64,000 bases of DNA from Saccharomycopsis crataegensis (Eukaryota > Ascomycota > Saccharomycetes > Ascoideales > Saccharomycopsidaceae), in contig NW_027043822.1 of the NCBI RefSeq assembly GCF_037102585.1, positions 124,001 through 188,000 on the forward strand, written 5' to 3'. Below, one piece after another: positions 11,001-20,000 of this stretch (position 1 is its first letter; each line of letters starts with the position of its first letter). The notes beneath the pieces are model-generated. The model was given only the letters and a program-made list of their open reading frames with translations. It made no database searches and had not been told where the DNA came from. The position numbers and the translations under genes were made by a program.

Positions 11001-14000
11001 TTGAGCAATTGGACCAGTGTTCATCAAGGCACTTCTAAGATTTTGAGTTCCACCAATTGGAGTATATGGCGACTGTATTGGGGACATAGCATTATTTTGC
11101 AAGTTAAGGCCATTGGTGATAATTGAATTATTGAGGTTGTTGTTACCAGTCGTCACATTGCTTGAAACTTTATCGAATATACTTGCCTTTCTACCTTCAG
11201 TGGCGTTCTCTTCACCAGCAATGAACTTGTTAAATTGATAAGACAAATCAATCTTGGATTTACTTCCAAACCAACTTGAAGCAGACTTTTCACTTATAGC
11301 TTTCTTGTAACCATAATCACTGAGATAGCTGTTGATGTTATCCTTGATTAATTTTTTATCAAGAGTGAACAGAATATTTTTCTTTTCTAAAATGTAAGTG
11401 TAAATATCAATTATGATGAAATATAAAATGTTACTAGAGCTGAATTTGAATAAATCAACCGGAAGTAACGCAAGAATAAAGTTGATTTGAGCCTTATTTC
11501 CACCACTAAGAGAGGATTCCTGAAAGTATTTTCCATATTGTACAAGAATGTTTTGAATTATTTGAATATTATTTTCGTTCACCACGTTCAAAATATAGGC
11601 CAACAAATGGAACCAGTTTTCTTCAAGGAATATTTTTTCTTTTGCGGTTAAAGTGGCCAATAATTCCGGAACATTCACAAAACTTTTGAAGAAAATGTAA
11701 AGCAAAAAGCTATCTCTATTTTCTTCATTTTTGAAAGAAGCATTCACAAATTCACCAGCTACTTGCAAAAAGTGATCCCTGTTGAACAAGCCAGCATATA
11801 ATAATGATAATGCCCAATCGTCGTTAGCTTTGGCTTGTTCAATTGTTGTACCGTCCATCAACAGCCTTGAAAGTTGATTTAGATAAATTGAATCAATATC
11901 CACACTATTTTTTTTGAATACCTTCATATTATTACTTGCAGAAAAACCACCAGCTGCAAATCCAAAATGTTCTAATAACATCTTTGAAATCTTCTTGTAG
12001 TAATCAATCGGTTCATAATTACTTTCCATTATGGTTGAAAAAATCTTGAATATCAAATCAACATTTTCATTGTTGTACCCAGTTATACCAGTCATTGCCT
12101 CAATCTTTTCTTGAAGCCACTTGTCCAACTGACCCTTCTTTTTGTCAATAGGATAACTATCAACCTTTGGTTCAATATTCAACACATCCTTAGCGGCTTT
12201 AGTTTGAACAACAACTGGGGCACCACTAACCATATATTGATTACCCAGGGGTTCAGCAGTCTTAACTATCACCACATCACCATTATTACCAAAATTTATC
12301 ACTGGAATTTGAATACTGTGATAGTACTCAATTGGATGTCTTGGCGTTTCTGCTTGAGCACTATGGGCCGCATAATTACTGGAAATTGATTGCTGAGGAA
12401 TAGAAGGCGAACCAACAACTGAAGCATGGTCATATCCAGCAGCAACTGAAGTCCGAGGAGACCCAGAGATGCTAGAAGCGGCGGTGGTAGAGCTCAAGCG
12501 GCGAGAGCCATAGTAATTCTTCGATGGCTTCTTAGGTGAGGAAATTGGAAAAGCAAAAGGATCAGCAGGCTTGACAATTGGGTTTTTCGTCATTATTGGT
12601 GGGTCCATAGCAACAGGAGGAGGTTGCGGCATATGGGCATTTTGATGAGTTGGTGCTTGTGGAGGAGCATAATTATTGACTGGCATTTTTGGGGGAGCCG
12701 AGACCAAAGAAGGAAGGACGCCAACATTTTGAGGAGGACTACTTACCAACGGCTGTTGCGGAGAATATTGATTATTCGCTTGAACTGGCAACATGTTTAC
12801 TGGCGGATTAGGAGTCATCATATTTTGCTGTTGTGTCAACTGTTGTGGCTGAACTGGTGGCTGATAACCATTTCCTCGTCCAATTAGTAAGCCATTAGTG
12901 CCTTGAGAAGTGACGATACCAGGAGCTTGAGCAACACTAGGACCATAGCGACCAGGACCAGAGCCGGACACGGCACGATTCTGAGCCTGTGGAGTATATG
13001 GCAGCCGCTGTACGTTCGGAGGAGCATATATGCTGGTATTTAAGTTCAGTTTTACTGTATGAGGGGAAGCATGGCTGACTGGTTCATTATGCGGAATATT
13101 GGCTGCAGGCTGAGCACCAATAAACTGGGATGCCAGCTGGTCTGGCGATTGATTTTGTGGTGGTTGTTGTTGTTGTGGAACACGGTTATTAAAAGCCCTA
13201 TGCATCGGAGGGGCGGCGCTAGCAGTAGTAGCGCGGGTAGGAGGAGCATATCTACTATTAGAAGAAGAAGCAGTCTTCTTTGGAGCTACTGCAGGTAAAC
13301 CATACGCACTATTATTCGCACTGACGTTGCCACTGGTAAGGGACATACTTGGCTGAGTACCAACTGGAGGAGCCTGTTGCTGTGGTTGCTGTGGTTGGTA
13401 AGGCGAATGTTCAATGCTTGATGGTGGTTTTTGGTTCATCATCATTGGAGGAACAGCGGCACCGCCATTACCAAATGAGCCTCTAGTCACTGAAGGTGGT
13501 TGAGATGGGTGGGTCTGATGGCCTACTGGAGGGGGACCAAATTGTGGATTGATCCCATGGGCCCTTTGTTGGGCCTCTTGTGCTTTCTTAGCCTTTAATT
13601 CATCATGCTGTCTCTTCAATTCTGCTTTAGACTTATGACGGGCACCAACAACTTGAACCGGTAATTCTTGATAGAAACTACCCCCTTTAACCTTTGATGG
13701 CGGAGGACCAGGATTAATGTTTGGTTTTTGGGGCTGTTGCACAGGAGCAGTATTAACAATGTTCGGAGTATAAGAATTAGCAGTGATATTATTTGGAGTG
13801 TTTATTTGAGCACCACCATGTATTGATGGCGTAGCAGCATATTTATTAACTGGCAGTACAGAACTTTGAGGTTGGTATCTATTAGACCGGCTAGATTTTT
13901 TCTCAGTTGCGCCTGTAACAGCAGCAGCAGCAGTCGCTGTGGTAATAGAAAGTGCAACCGGGGCCTCATCATCATCCAACAATTCATCACTATCGTCATC

Positions 14001-15842
14001 GTCATCATCAAGGAACCCAAACTTATTTTCTGACACGGCTTTTTTGGTATCACTTACTTCTATAGGCAAGAAATCATCATCATCATTGTCACTAAAAATA
14101 TCATCCAATTTGGAGGCTTCAGTTTTTAGCTGTTCAACTTGTTCAACATTCTTGAGTTTTGATTCTTTTTCTGCAGGATCTTCAGTAGATAATTGTGTCA
14201 CGCTAGAAATTGGTTCTTGATGAGATACTGCTAAATCATTTGGTTCATTGTGATGCCCTTCTTCATCACCAAAAATGTTATCAAAATCATCCTGTTGATC
14301 ATCCTCACCTCCAAAAATATCATCCAATTCTACTTCCTTTTTAGTAGGTTGAGACACGGCTTCTTGTTGATCTTGTACTGGCTTGGCTGCCTGAGTTTCC
14401 ACTTGAGTTTCCACTTGAGTTTCCACTTGAGTTTCCATTTGAGTTTCCACTTGAGTTTCCATTTGAGTTTCCATTTGGGTTTCAACTTCCTCCTGTAACT
14501 TCTGTACCGGCGCAATAATATTATGCTCAAACACAGATTCATCAGTCGCTTGAGATGGTGCCTCTATCGGTATTATTACTTCCTCTTCTTTGAAATCATC
14601 AACAGCAGGGATTTCTGTTGCGACATCTTCACCGAATACTGGAAAGTCATGAGCAACCTCATCATCATTACCACCGAATATGTCATCTAAATCCTTAGAA
14701 AGTTGGTTTTGTTGCAGATCTAGTTGTTTCACAGCTTTTGATTCAGTAACCTCTTGTTGCGTTGTAGTCAATGGTGTGTTGATAATAATCGCAGCATCGA
14801 GTGGTTCAATGGTCGATGGGGTCTCGTCTTGTTCAACGGGAACTGGAGGTTCTTGCTGGCTTAGCAGCTCTTCGTGGACTAACGGTTCTTCTTGGATTAA
14901 TGGTTCTTCATTGACTAATGGCTCTTCACTGACTAATGGTTCTTCATTGACTAATGGCTCATGAACTAATGGTTCTTCATTGACTAATGGCTCATGAACT
15001 AATGGTTCTTCATTGACTAATGGCTCATGAACTAATGGTTCTTTATTGACTAATGGCTCATGAACTGATGGTTCTTCAGCAGCCTGTTCAGGAGCTAAAG
15101 ATTTTTCAGCAACTTGGTCAAAAATTGATGAGTCTTCACCATTATCATCCCCCAGAAAAATATTGTCCAAATTTTTGGATGCTGTGGATGGAGAAACTTC
15201 TGGTACTGTAGGAATTTCTGATTGAGGATCACGAGCCGGAATTTGAGCAGCTTGCTGGATATTGTGATCTGTCACTTTAATCGCCTCGGAACTTTCTGGC
15301 AGAGCTTCCACTACTGGATCTTCTATCATTGAAGAGTCAATGTCGTACGAATCAATATTTTGTTCTTCACCATCAAAAACAGGAAAATCATTATCATCTT
15401 CACCTTCGAACAATTCATCTAATTTCTGCCTTTCCACAATTCCTGGTGAGGCAGATAACCCCATCCCAGTTTGTGCCACTTGGACATCCTCCACAACTGG
15501 CTCACCTTCCAAAGTTGGAATCACTGGTTCTGCTGGATCATTCAAAAATACTGGCAGAATTGACTGAACTTCCTCAAGACCTGGAACAATCTTAGTATTG
15601 GTATTGATTTCTTGTTCCATTATCATATCCAATTGTAGAATTTCGTGGGACTTTGGAGCCACCACTGGAGGATTTTCAATGGCAATGGTCGAGCTTGGAC
15701 TTTCTGATGGTGGTTCTTCCGATGGTTGTTCAAGTATCACCTCATCTTGATCAAGCAATGCATTAAATTCATCGTCCCATGCAGTGGGACTATTGTCTGC
15801 CATATCATCCAATAGGCTTTTGTTGGTATCATCAATATTCAT
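8097..15842 (-). CDS. SEC16: COPII coat assembly scaffold Sec16
   Basis: A 2581-residue, mostly disordered protein. The central conserved domain follows PIDKKKGQLDKWLQEKIEAM and continues through a helical region of about 400 residues, the part of Sec16 known to bind Sec13. The C-terminal conserved block includes GWFNWLG and KRWINRDIPLEDQ, which is diagnostic for Sec16. It organises ER exit sites and recruits Sec23/24 and Sec13/31 to the ER membrane. The N-terminal third holds repeated acidic LDDIFGG-type motifs, an 11-residue repeat and a tetrapeptide ETQ repeat. About ten YAPP/RYGP-type motifs are scattered through the disordered parts. It is longer than the roughly 2200-residue S. cerevisiae protein, mainly from these repeats. 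The ATG is the first in frame. Confidence 0.95.
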   Translation of the reverse strand: MNIDDTNKSLLDDMADNSPTAWDDEFNALLDQDEVILEQPSEEPPSESPSSTIAIENPPVVAPKSHEILQLDMIMEQEINTNTKIVPGLEEVQSILPVFLNDPAEPVIPTLEGEPVVEDVQVAQTGMGLSASPGIVERQKLDELFEGEDDNDFPVFDGEEQNIDSYDIDSSMIEDPVVEALPESSEAIKVTDHNIQQAAQIPARDPQSEIPTVPEVSPSTASKNLDNIFLGDDNGEDSSIFDQVAEKSLAPEQAAEEPSVHEPLVNKEPLVHEPLVNEEPLVHEPLVNEEPLVHEPLVNEEPLVSEEPLVNEEPLIQEEPLVHEELLSQQEPPVPVEQDETPSTIEPLDAAIIINTPLTTTQQEVTESKAVKQLDLQQNQLSKDLDDIFGGNDDEVAHDFPVFGEDVATEIPAVDDFKEEEVIIPIEAPSQATDESVFEHNIIAPVQKLQEEVETQMETQMETQVETQMETQVETQVETQVETQAAKPVQDQQEAVSQPTKKEVELDDIFGGEDDQQDDFDNIFGDEEGHHNEPNDLAVSHQEPISSVTQLSTEDPAEKESKLKNVEQVEQLKTEASKLDDIFSDNDDDDFLPIEVSDTKKAVSENKFGFLDDDDDDSDELLDDDEAPVALSITTATAAAAVTGATEKKSSRSNRYQPQSSVLPVNKYAATPSIHGGAQINTPNNITANSYTPNIVNTAPVQQPQKPNINPGPPPSKVKGGSFYQELPVQVVGARHKSKAELKRQHDELKAKKAQEAQQRAHGINPQFGPPPVGHQTHPSQPPSVTRGSFGNGGAAVPPMMMNQKPPSSIEHSPYQPQQPQQQAPPVGTQPSMSLTSGNVSANNSAYGLPAVAPKKTASSSNSRYAPPTRATTASAAPPMHRAFNNRVPQQQQPPQNQSPDQLASQFIGAQPAANIPHNEPVSHASPHTVKLNLNTSIYAPPNVQRLPYTPQAQNRAVSGSGPGRYGPSVAQAPGIVTSQGTNGLLIGRGNGYQPPVQPQQLTQQQNMMTPNPPVNMLPVQANNQYSPQQPLVSSPPQNVGVLPSLVSAPPKMPVNNYAPPQAPTHQNAHMPQPPPVAMDPPIMTKNPIVKPADPFAFPISSPKKPSKNYYGSRRLSSTTAASSISGSPRTSVAAGYDHASVVGSPSIPQQSISSNYAAHSAQAETPRHPIEYYHSIQIPVINFGNNGDVVIVKTAEPLGNQYMVSGAPVVVQTKAAKDVLNIEPKVDSYPIDKKKGQLDKWLQEKIEAMTGITGYNNENVDLIFKIFSTIMESNYEPIDYYKKISKMLLEHFGFAAGGFSASNNMKVFKKNSVDIDSIYLNQLSRLLMDGTTIEQAKANDDWALSLLYAGLFNRDHFLQVAGEFVNASFKNEENRDSFLLYIFFKSFVNVPELLATLTAKEKIFLEENWFHLLAYILNVVNENNIQIIQNILVQYGKYFQESSLSGGNKAQINFILALLPVDLFKFSSSNILYFIIIDIYTYILEKKNILFTLDKKLIKDNINSYLSDYGYKKAISEKSASSWFGSKSKIDLSYQFNKFIAGEENATEGRKASIFDKVSSNVTTGNNNLNNSIITNGLNLQNNAMSPIQSPYTPIGGTQNLRSALMNTGPIAQIRQNESLGSIDGAAGDIFTPGNNGTRVTNQFTPAQKPQPSGRYGPGHIDMSASAPDLTSLVSPVFNAGSPPIPQAPTRNGGPKGRKTSRYGPTSNKMHVKAVHNNISVGYQDNDSDNNSVTSNQEANSYFLAPTRNDQPISRYAPPGSTTSSAVDPHEFMPNSDDFGNGFDMSSSANGAPPASLPEAQATVNSLTESEAPLEVVDTPQQFAAPPVLPPSVGVTSRVDASAISNEPAPSLNSLVDTPPIAAPMSTPPMKIDSSSNGTVAPPPMKIDSSSSGPAAPPSMGLTRGKKKGGRKSSRYAPGASFDMMSAMSSSANSSRLDLSQKPVAKPSKPMIPEQEQQQQPKMIDQPNFDQVDYQPIIDQIEPQPLLEEVSWPVESGIPLGEPARADLIQVNPYGGTHSAPKEAEIVSNEKPIHPEFEQEFEIAKEEQLANQEINIEQPKTIDAEVRTDVTATPVAPIAATHVIKDSLYASKAKGGNPYAPPNSQENVHSAPSKVSAYSRPGSSRYAPASGTATSGAATMQMEDYGDIDFYNIGGTQAKAPVPDVLAPVQAPASAPAPAQAPVQAPVQAPVQAPGSPEPSSSKMAPDYSPSAIPMHQHQLSRTDSARSSRFNPIEHTVSEISQDMSFGPYGGSAAAYSAFAPVTHEDIQESLLRQQEQMSKFPNNDYAGSVYSASDYNGQTHTRNQRGPGSINKYVFQDPLFGRFKAPSVSSVGTASHVATYIQDDTIYEDDDEVSEDEEEVKMESSLRNKNQKKQKKPEPEKKKAKPVAAEKTISRKSSGWFNWLGSSETVNDKGQKVYKAKLGEESNFYYDEKLKRWINRDIPLEDQVVKAAPPPPKAKKRVSTTSSLAGPPINASDVGINRGPPSIASAPPAPMTGSPAAAAAAAPLVSGNTAPVTPGVASMAPSIGYPNTAKASKKKNGNELEDLLGMAGPGGLSTRRKGKKGTRRGYVNVMDSMK
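14394..14490 (-). repeat. 12-bp in-frame tandem repeat in SEC16 (METQ/VETQ)
   Basis: Roughly eight tandem copies of a 12-bp unit encode METQ or VETQ in the acidic N-terminal region of Sec16. Because the unit is a multiple of three, copy-number change keeps the frame. Units differ mainly at the Met/Val codon, so the array may be evolving by slippage. Confidence 0.9.
14870..15075 (-). repeat. 33-bp in-frame tandem repeat in SEC16 (EPLVHEPLVNE)
   Basis: A near-perfect 33-bp unit encoding EPLVHEPLVNE is repeated about three to four times. It is flanked by degenerate half units (EEPLVSEEPLVNEEPLIQEEPLVHEE). The period keeps the frame. It lies in the disordered acidic N-terminus, outside the conserved central and C-terminal domains. 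Confidence 0.9.
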
Positions 15843-16447
15843 TGTATGTCTTCTATTATATTATTTGTGCATCTAATTCAACAAAAACAAATGAAAAAAA
15901 ATAAATAGGGATCAATATGAGCAAAATGAAGCAATTGCTGCGGTTTTCCTCGGATGATTGATATCTGCTATTTTTTTTTTCTGATGATTGTTATTGTTAT
16001 TTCTCTTTCCTATTCTGTTGACAAATGAGGATGGCGATCTTGTGAAAATTTCAGCCAACAATCAAATGGGGTAAAAAAAAATAAGGAAAGAAAAAAAAAA
16101 AAGGAGAAAAAACCAATGCGAGAAAGCACCAGAGTATCACCTATGAAATTATTTCAATTCAATATAAGAATCCGTTGTGGACTAGAATGAATATTGGTTT
16201 TGAAAGTACTGTACTTTTGAGATTGATTCGATGGAGTCTGTTTGATGACACGAGATTTTTTTTGTCGGTTTTTTTTTTGTTGATGATTATGTGCTATCCG
16301 CACTCTGACACTGCTACGATAAGTTGAGGAAACATCAAAGATTTCGTCGAAATTTATTCCTCAAAACATCTGAAATTCGAAATTAGCAATATAATATAGA
16401 TATAATACACAAAATAAATGGATAAATTTGATAAGAGTCCGACAAAC
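15843..16447. other. SEC16 5' flank / MPS2-like 3' flank
   Basis: A 605-bp spacer between two minus-strand genes. It has several A- and T-runs but no open frame of note and no RNA gene that I can see. It should hold the SEC16 promoter and the terminator of the upstream MPS2-like gene. Confidence 0.55.
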
Positions 16448-18199
16448 TCATAATTGGTCGCTCATAAACCCATAAAATCTAGGATCATAACTTTCTCTCC
16501 CCAGAATCACCTCATCGACATTATACTCAAGTCTAGAAATCGCATTCATCCTATGTCGCCATTTTTTCCACATCCATTTAAACCCACTGGGAGAGCTTGT
16601 CAATAAATCTTGCGTAGCGAAATTAGGAGGTTGCTCATTGAATGAGCTGGTGCCATACATAGATGCCTTGAGAATGGTAGTCAATAAGACGATCGCTACC
16701 ACAACGAGAATCAATGAAAGTGGTCTATTATGTTCCAAGAAATTTTGTATTCTAGCTTCCAAAGTCTGCAGATCATCAAATGAAGATAGCACCAAGGACT
16801 GATTTCTCAATTTCTTGCTATAACTATCTAATTCTTTCAAGGTTTTCAACTTTGAATTCCTAAGTTGACGGTATTCTTTGGTGGAGATTAATGTCTTATC
16901 CCGACTTTTCATTTTCAACCTTGCCAATTCTTCTTGAGTTTGTTCCAACTTTGCTTTAAGCTCAATGTTTTTTATTCCCAAACTGCTTTGTTCCAACGAT
17001 ACTTCGTTGGTCAAACGTTCTTGGCGCAATTTCTCGTTTTCTTGTTGTAGTCTTGCCACCTGCGATTGTAACGATTCTAAACGGACTAAAGTTTCAGACA
17101 CTTTTTCGACTTGACGTAATGAGTCTTCATTAGACTGAGAAAGTGTGGCATTGGAAGCCCTTAGGGTCGAATTGGCGGATCGTAGTGCCGCGACGTCTCT
17201 GGAGAGTTGTTCATATTTTGCATTTTTCTTTTCGAGGGATTGAATGTGATTTTTGTTATGTTCAAGCTCAGAAATGAGCTGCTTTTGAGATTGCTCTTGT
17301 TTTTGCAAAGATTGCTTAAAATCTGTGATTTCCGACTGAAGCCTGGTGATTTCTTTGTCACGATATTCGATATCTTGTTCTTTATTGTCGATGATCGCTT
17401 GAAGTTTATTAGACTCCACCATTATTGACCTAGATGAGTCATTCGATGATGATTGGTCTCTTTTCTCGCAGGTATTACCAAGGCTGCGATTTCCGAGAGG
17501 GGTTGATGTCGCCAACAGGGCTATCGAAAAATCGCGCTCGATAGCTGCTTTTGGAGTGCTGACCTTTGACGATAGGCGTCTTTTTGGTTTTGGTTTGTGA
17601 CGCGGCTTCTGAGAATTGTTACTAGTTGTCCCAATATCTTCATCGGAATCGGTATTGGCAGAATAAATCTCGTGGTGAAAATTCACTGCTGTAGGGATTC
17701 TTGACTTGAAAACTTTAGTTGGGGTCACTGGTGGTTTAATATTTTGTTTAATATCCGATGGATTGACAATACTATCATCTGCTGGAACCAGGGAGGAATG
17801 GGTACCTTGGTTGATGTTTTCTTTGTGAGGATCATCCATAATATTGGTATCTTTATCAAGACCTTTGGCGGTAATTCCTTTACTTTCGATGAATTGTTGA
17901 AAATCTGAAGTTCCGTTGAATGTTGAGTACAACCCTTTGACATCGTCCTGCATCATTTTCAAAGGTTCGACATCGATGATACTAGAAGTATTTCTACTGT
18001 TGTCATAATCATTCAAGTAATTAGCCAATTCTTCTATTTGTTCGGGGGATAGTAGTTGATGATCAAATTTCTGTTCTAAAAGCTTGTGCAATTTCCAAAA
18101 ATCGTCACGGTACACGAAAAACTGACCGGGTTTTCTGGTACTGGGTCTTTTGAAAGTGTCCCAGCATTCTTCGAAAACAATATCTGCGAACAGCGACAT
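16448..18199 (-). CDS. MPS2: MPS2-like tail-anchored coiled-coil protein (spindle pole body insertion)
   Basis: A 583-residue protein. The N-terminal region (ADIVFEECWDTFKRP, then GQFFVYRDDFWKLHKLLEQ) matches the pattern of the S. cerevisiae Mps2 N-terminus as I remember it. A low-complexity Ser/Asn/Lys region follows, then a long coiled coil (about residues 255-470). One transmembrane segment lies at about 494-512 (LSLILVVVAIVLLTTILKA). A 71-residue tail is rich in Trp/Arg and ends with a YDPRFYGF block resembling the Mps2 C-terminal RVFGI. Mps2 sits in the nuclear envelope and, with Bbp1, inserts the duplicated spindle pole body. It is longer than the 387-residue S. cerevisiae protein. A Csm4-like or other nuclear-envelope coiled-coil protein is the alternative. 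Confidence 0.6.
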   Translation of the reverse strand: MSLFADIVFEECWDTFKRPSTRKPGQFFVYRDDFWKLHKLLEQKFDHQLLSPEQIEELANYLNDYDNSRNTSSIIDVEPLKMMQDDVKGLYSTFNGTSDFQQFIESKGITAKGLDKDTNIMDDPHKENINQGTHSSLVPADDSIVNPSDIKQNIKPPVTPTKVFKSRIPTAVNFHHEIYSANTDSDEDIGTTSNNSQKPRHKPKPKRRLSSKVSTPKAAIERDFSIALLATSTPLGNRSLGNTCEKRDQSSSNDSSRSIMVESNKLQAIIDNKEQDIEYRDKEITRLQSEITDFKQSLQKQEQSQKQLISELEHNKNHIQSLEKKNAKYEQLSRDVAALRSANSTLRASNATLSQSNEDSLRQVEKVSETLVRLESLQSQVARLQQENEKLRQERLTNEVSLEQSSLGIKNIELKAKLEQTQEELARLKMKSRDKTLISTKEYRQLRNSKLKTLKELDSYSKKLRNQSLVLSSFDDLQTLEARIQNFLEHNRPLSLILVVVAIVLLTTILKASMYGTSSFNEQPPNFATQDLLTSSPSGFKWMWKKWRHRMNAISRLEYNVDEVILGRESYDPRFYGFMSDQL

Positions 18200-18631
18200 T
18201 ATTCCTTTTGGGGATTAGATTTTGTGTCTGCCTACAAAGCTGGTTCATGTGGAGCCCCTAAATTTCCGATTTTTGTTTATATTTTACATGTGACACCCAG
18301 ACATTAGATCAGTCCACGCACTTTTGCTTTAACATCCCAACACCAGACGGTCAAATAAACGGCACAATATTATGTTAATAAATAAGCGACAGTTGCCAAT
18401 TTGACTTGATTGTTATTCGCCTGACATGACTAGGACAATAATAATACTAATAACAATGTAGGCTAGCATCAATTGTTCCCGGAGTTCGGCATGCGATGTT
18501 ACATTATACTTGATAATCTTCTCTTTTTGCTCATCGGTTAATTTTATAATCTTTGGCGATCCATCGAGGCTATTATTAATTCACGTATATCACATCGGCA
18601 AATGCTGCGACAAAAAGCAACCCAGGCGGTA

Positions 18632-18636
<5 letters not shown>

Positions 18637-18672
<36 letters not shown>
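18637..18672. repeat. (GT)18 microsatellite
   Basis: Eighteen uninterrupted GT dinucleotides, preceded by two diverged ATGT units. Such tracts are length-unstable and can adopt Z-DNA. It lies about 440 bp upstream of the MPS2-like start and 1.3 kb upstream of MIG1. Confidence 0.97.
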
Positions 18673-18674
<2 letters not shown>

Positions 18675-18776
18675 TCTGTTAGCAGTCATTCACTCTGGTG
18701 ACTTCGGAAGAAGAATGTAGCACTTGTTTATCATTTGACTTCTCATATTTTATATATACATGGGACAAAGATACTC

Positions 18777-19111
18777 CCCCACTTTGCACCCCACCCCCGG
18801 TCTCGCACGTGATAAACGACAGCAGCCATCGAGGGATTAAGGCGTCGACACGCGCCATAATGCAGAGAGATACAATCGGCACTCCACCACACACACGGGT
18901 GTGTCTGTTTGGTTAAATTGGATGATTAGTTCACATTGTGGTGGGGAAGATAGAGGTGGTGGGTTATCGTCACTATTGCTTCATATTATTGTTAAGAGAT
19001 ATTGTTATTATCAATGCTAGAGATGATATTACTTTGCGGTATAATAACAATGCCATATCCCTATACAAATGGCAACAGATCATAATAAGCTTATTGCCCC
19101 CATCTCCCCAC
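18777..19111. promoter_or_regulatory. cluster of Mig1-type GC boxes upstream of MIG1
   Basis: CCCCAC occurs at 18777-18782, 18789-18794 and 19106-19111, and GTGGGG (the reverse complement) at 18941-18946. The Mig1/CreA core is SYGGGG, usually with AT-rich DNA beside it; the first box is followed by TTT. The boxes lie 0.9-1.2 kb upstream of the MIG1 ATG, so autoregulation is possible. Core matches of six bases are weak evidence by themselves. Confidence 0.35.
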
Positions 19112-20000
19112 ACGCCCTCCACCTCCAGGCTTTGGGGGAAAACTACAGCGTCACCCTATCTTCCCCATAACTAGCTTTTGGAGTGCATAACACTGCAGGT
19201 TCGGAAAAAATTTTCTGCGCAGCAAACCAAAAAGCAACGACAAAAAGGGCAACTGGAAGTTTTTCCGGAGGCTTGTCGTGCATCCCCACCGTTGCTAGTG
19301 TACCAATGGCAGTGGGTGGAGAAGGAGGTTATTCCATGAGTAAATGGGGCAGCCGGGGAGGGAAGGGCCTTGATTATTGATTTGGGTGTCAATAGAGGCT
19401 ATTAATGAAAATGGAATGGAACAGTGGAGTGGAGTTTTGAGAGGTATGAATAGGTGGGAAAACAAAGTTCCCGGCAACATTATTCTTTTTTTCTTTTTTT
19501 TTTTTTTTTTTGTGTTTGTCCGTTTGGGGGGTTGCGTAATTTTTCTGATTTTTTTTTTTTTTCCTTTTTTGCATCTATAAAAGACATCACCCTCGCAATC
19601 AATTTCTAGGTTTTCTTGCAATTGTTTCGCATTCCGAATCCCTTTTTTTTTTTTTAATCTCATCCATTATCTATAAATCACTTCATCTTAAACAGTGGGA
19701 GATTGAATACCCGTTCAACCACCCCATAGAACAATCTTAAATTTTCTCCAAATTTTATTTTTCCTTCCTCATCACCCGGTCCGGGTCTCATTCTCTCTCT
19801 CTTTTTTTTTTCCTAATCCCCATATTATTTAAAAGAGATATCAAATCCACTTTTTGAGAGATTTTGCCCATACTAACTCCGAATAATTACTCAGTCATCA
19901 ACTATTCACACTCACATCCATAATAAATTTCCTCACAAAAGCTATTATACTATTTGTCTACCGGTTGCATTGTTATCATTAATTCAAAATTATAATAATA

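Larger units (their letters stand above)
18200..20000. other. 1.8-kb region upstream of MIG1
   Basis: A long gene-free region between the divergent MPS2-like and MIG1 starts. It contains a GT microsatellite, several CCCCAC/GTGGGG boxes and long T- and CT-tracts in the last 500 bases, typical of a yeast promoter and 5' UTR. The short open frames here are low complexity and carry no family features. Confidence 0.6.

Noticed and set aside
16448-18199. Assignment of the coiled-coil protein to a golgin or syntaxin
   Set aside because: The N-terminal pattern and the Trp-rich tail after the membrane segment fit Mps2 better, and there is no SNARE or GRIP signature.
19183-19663. Frames made of Lys or Phe runs around the T-tracts upstream of MIG1
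   Set aside because: They are translations of poly-A/T and cannot be supported as genes.
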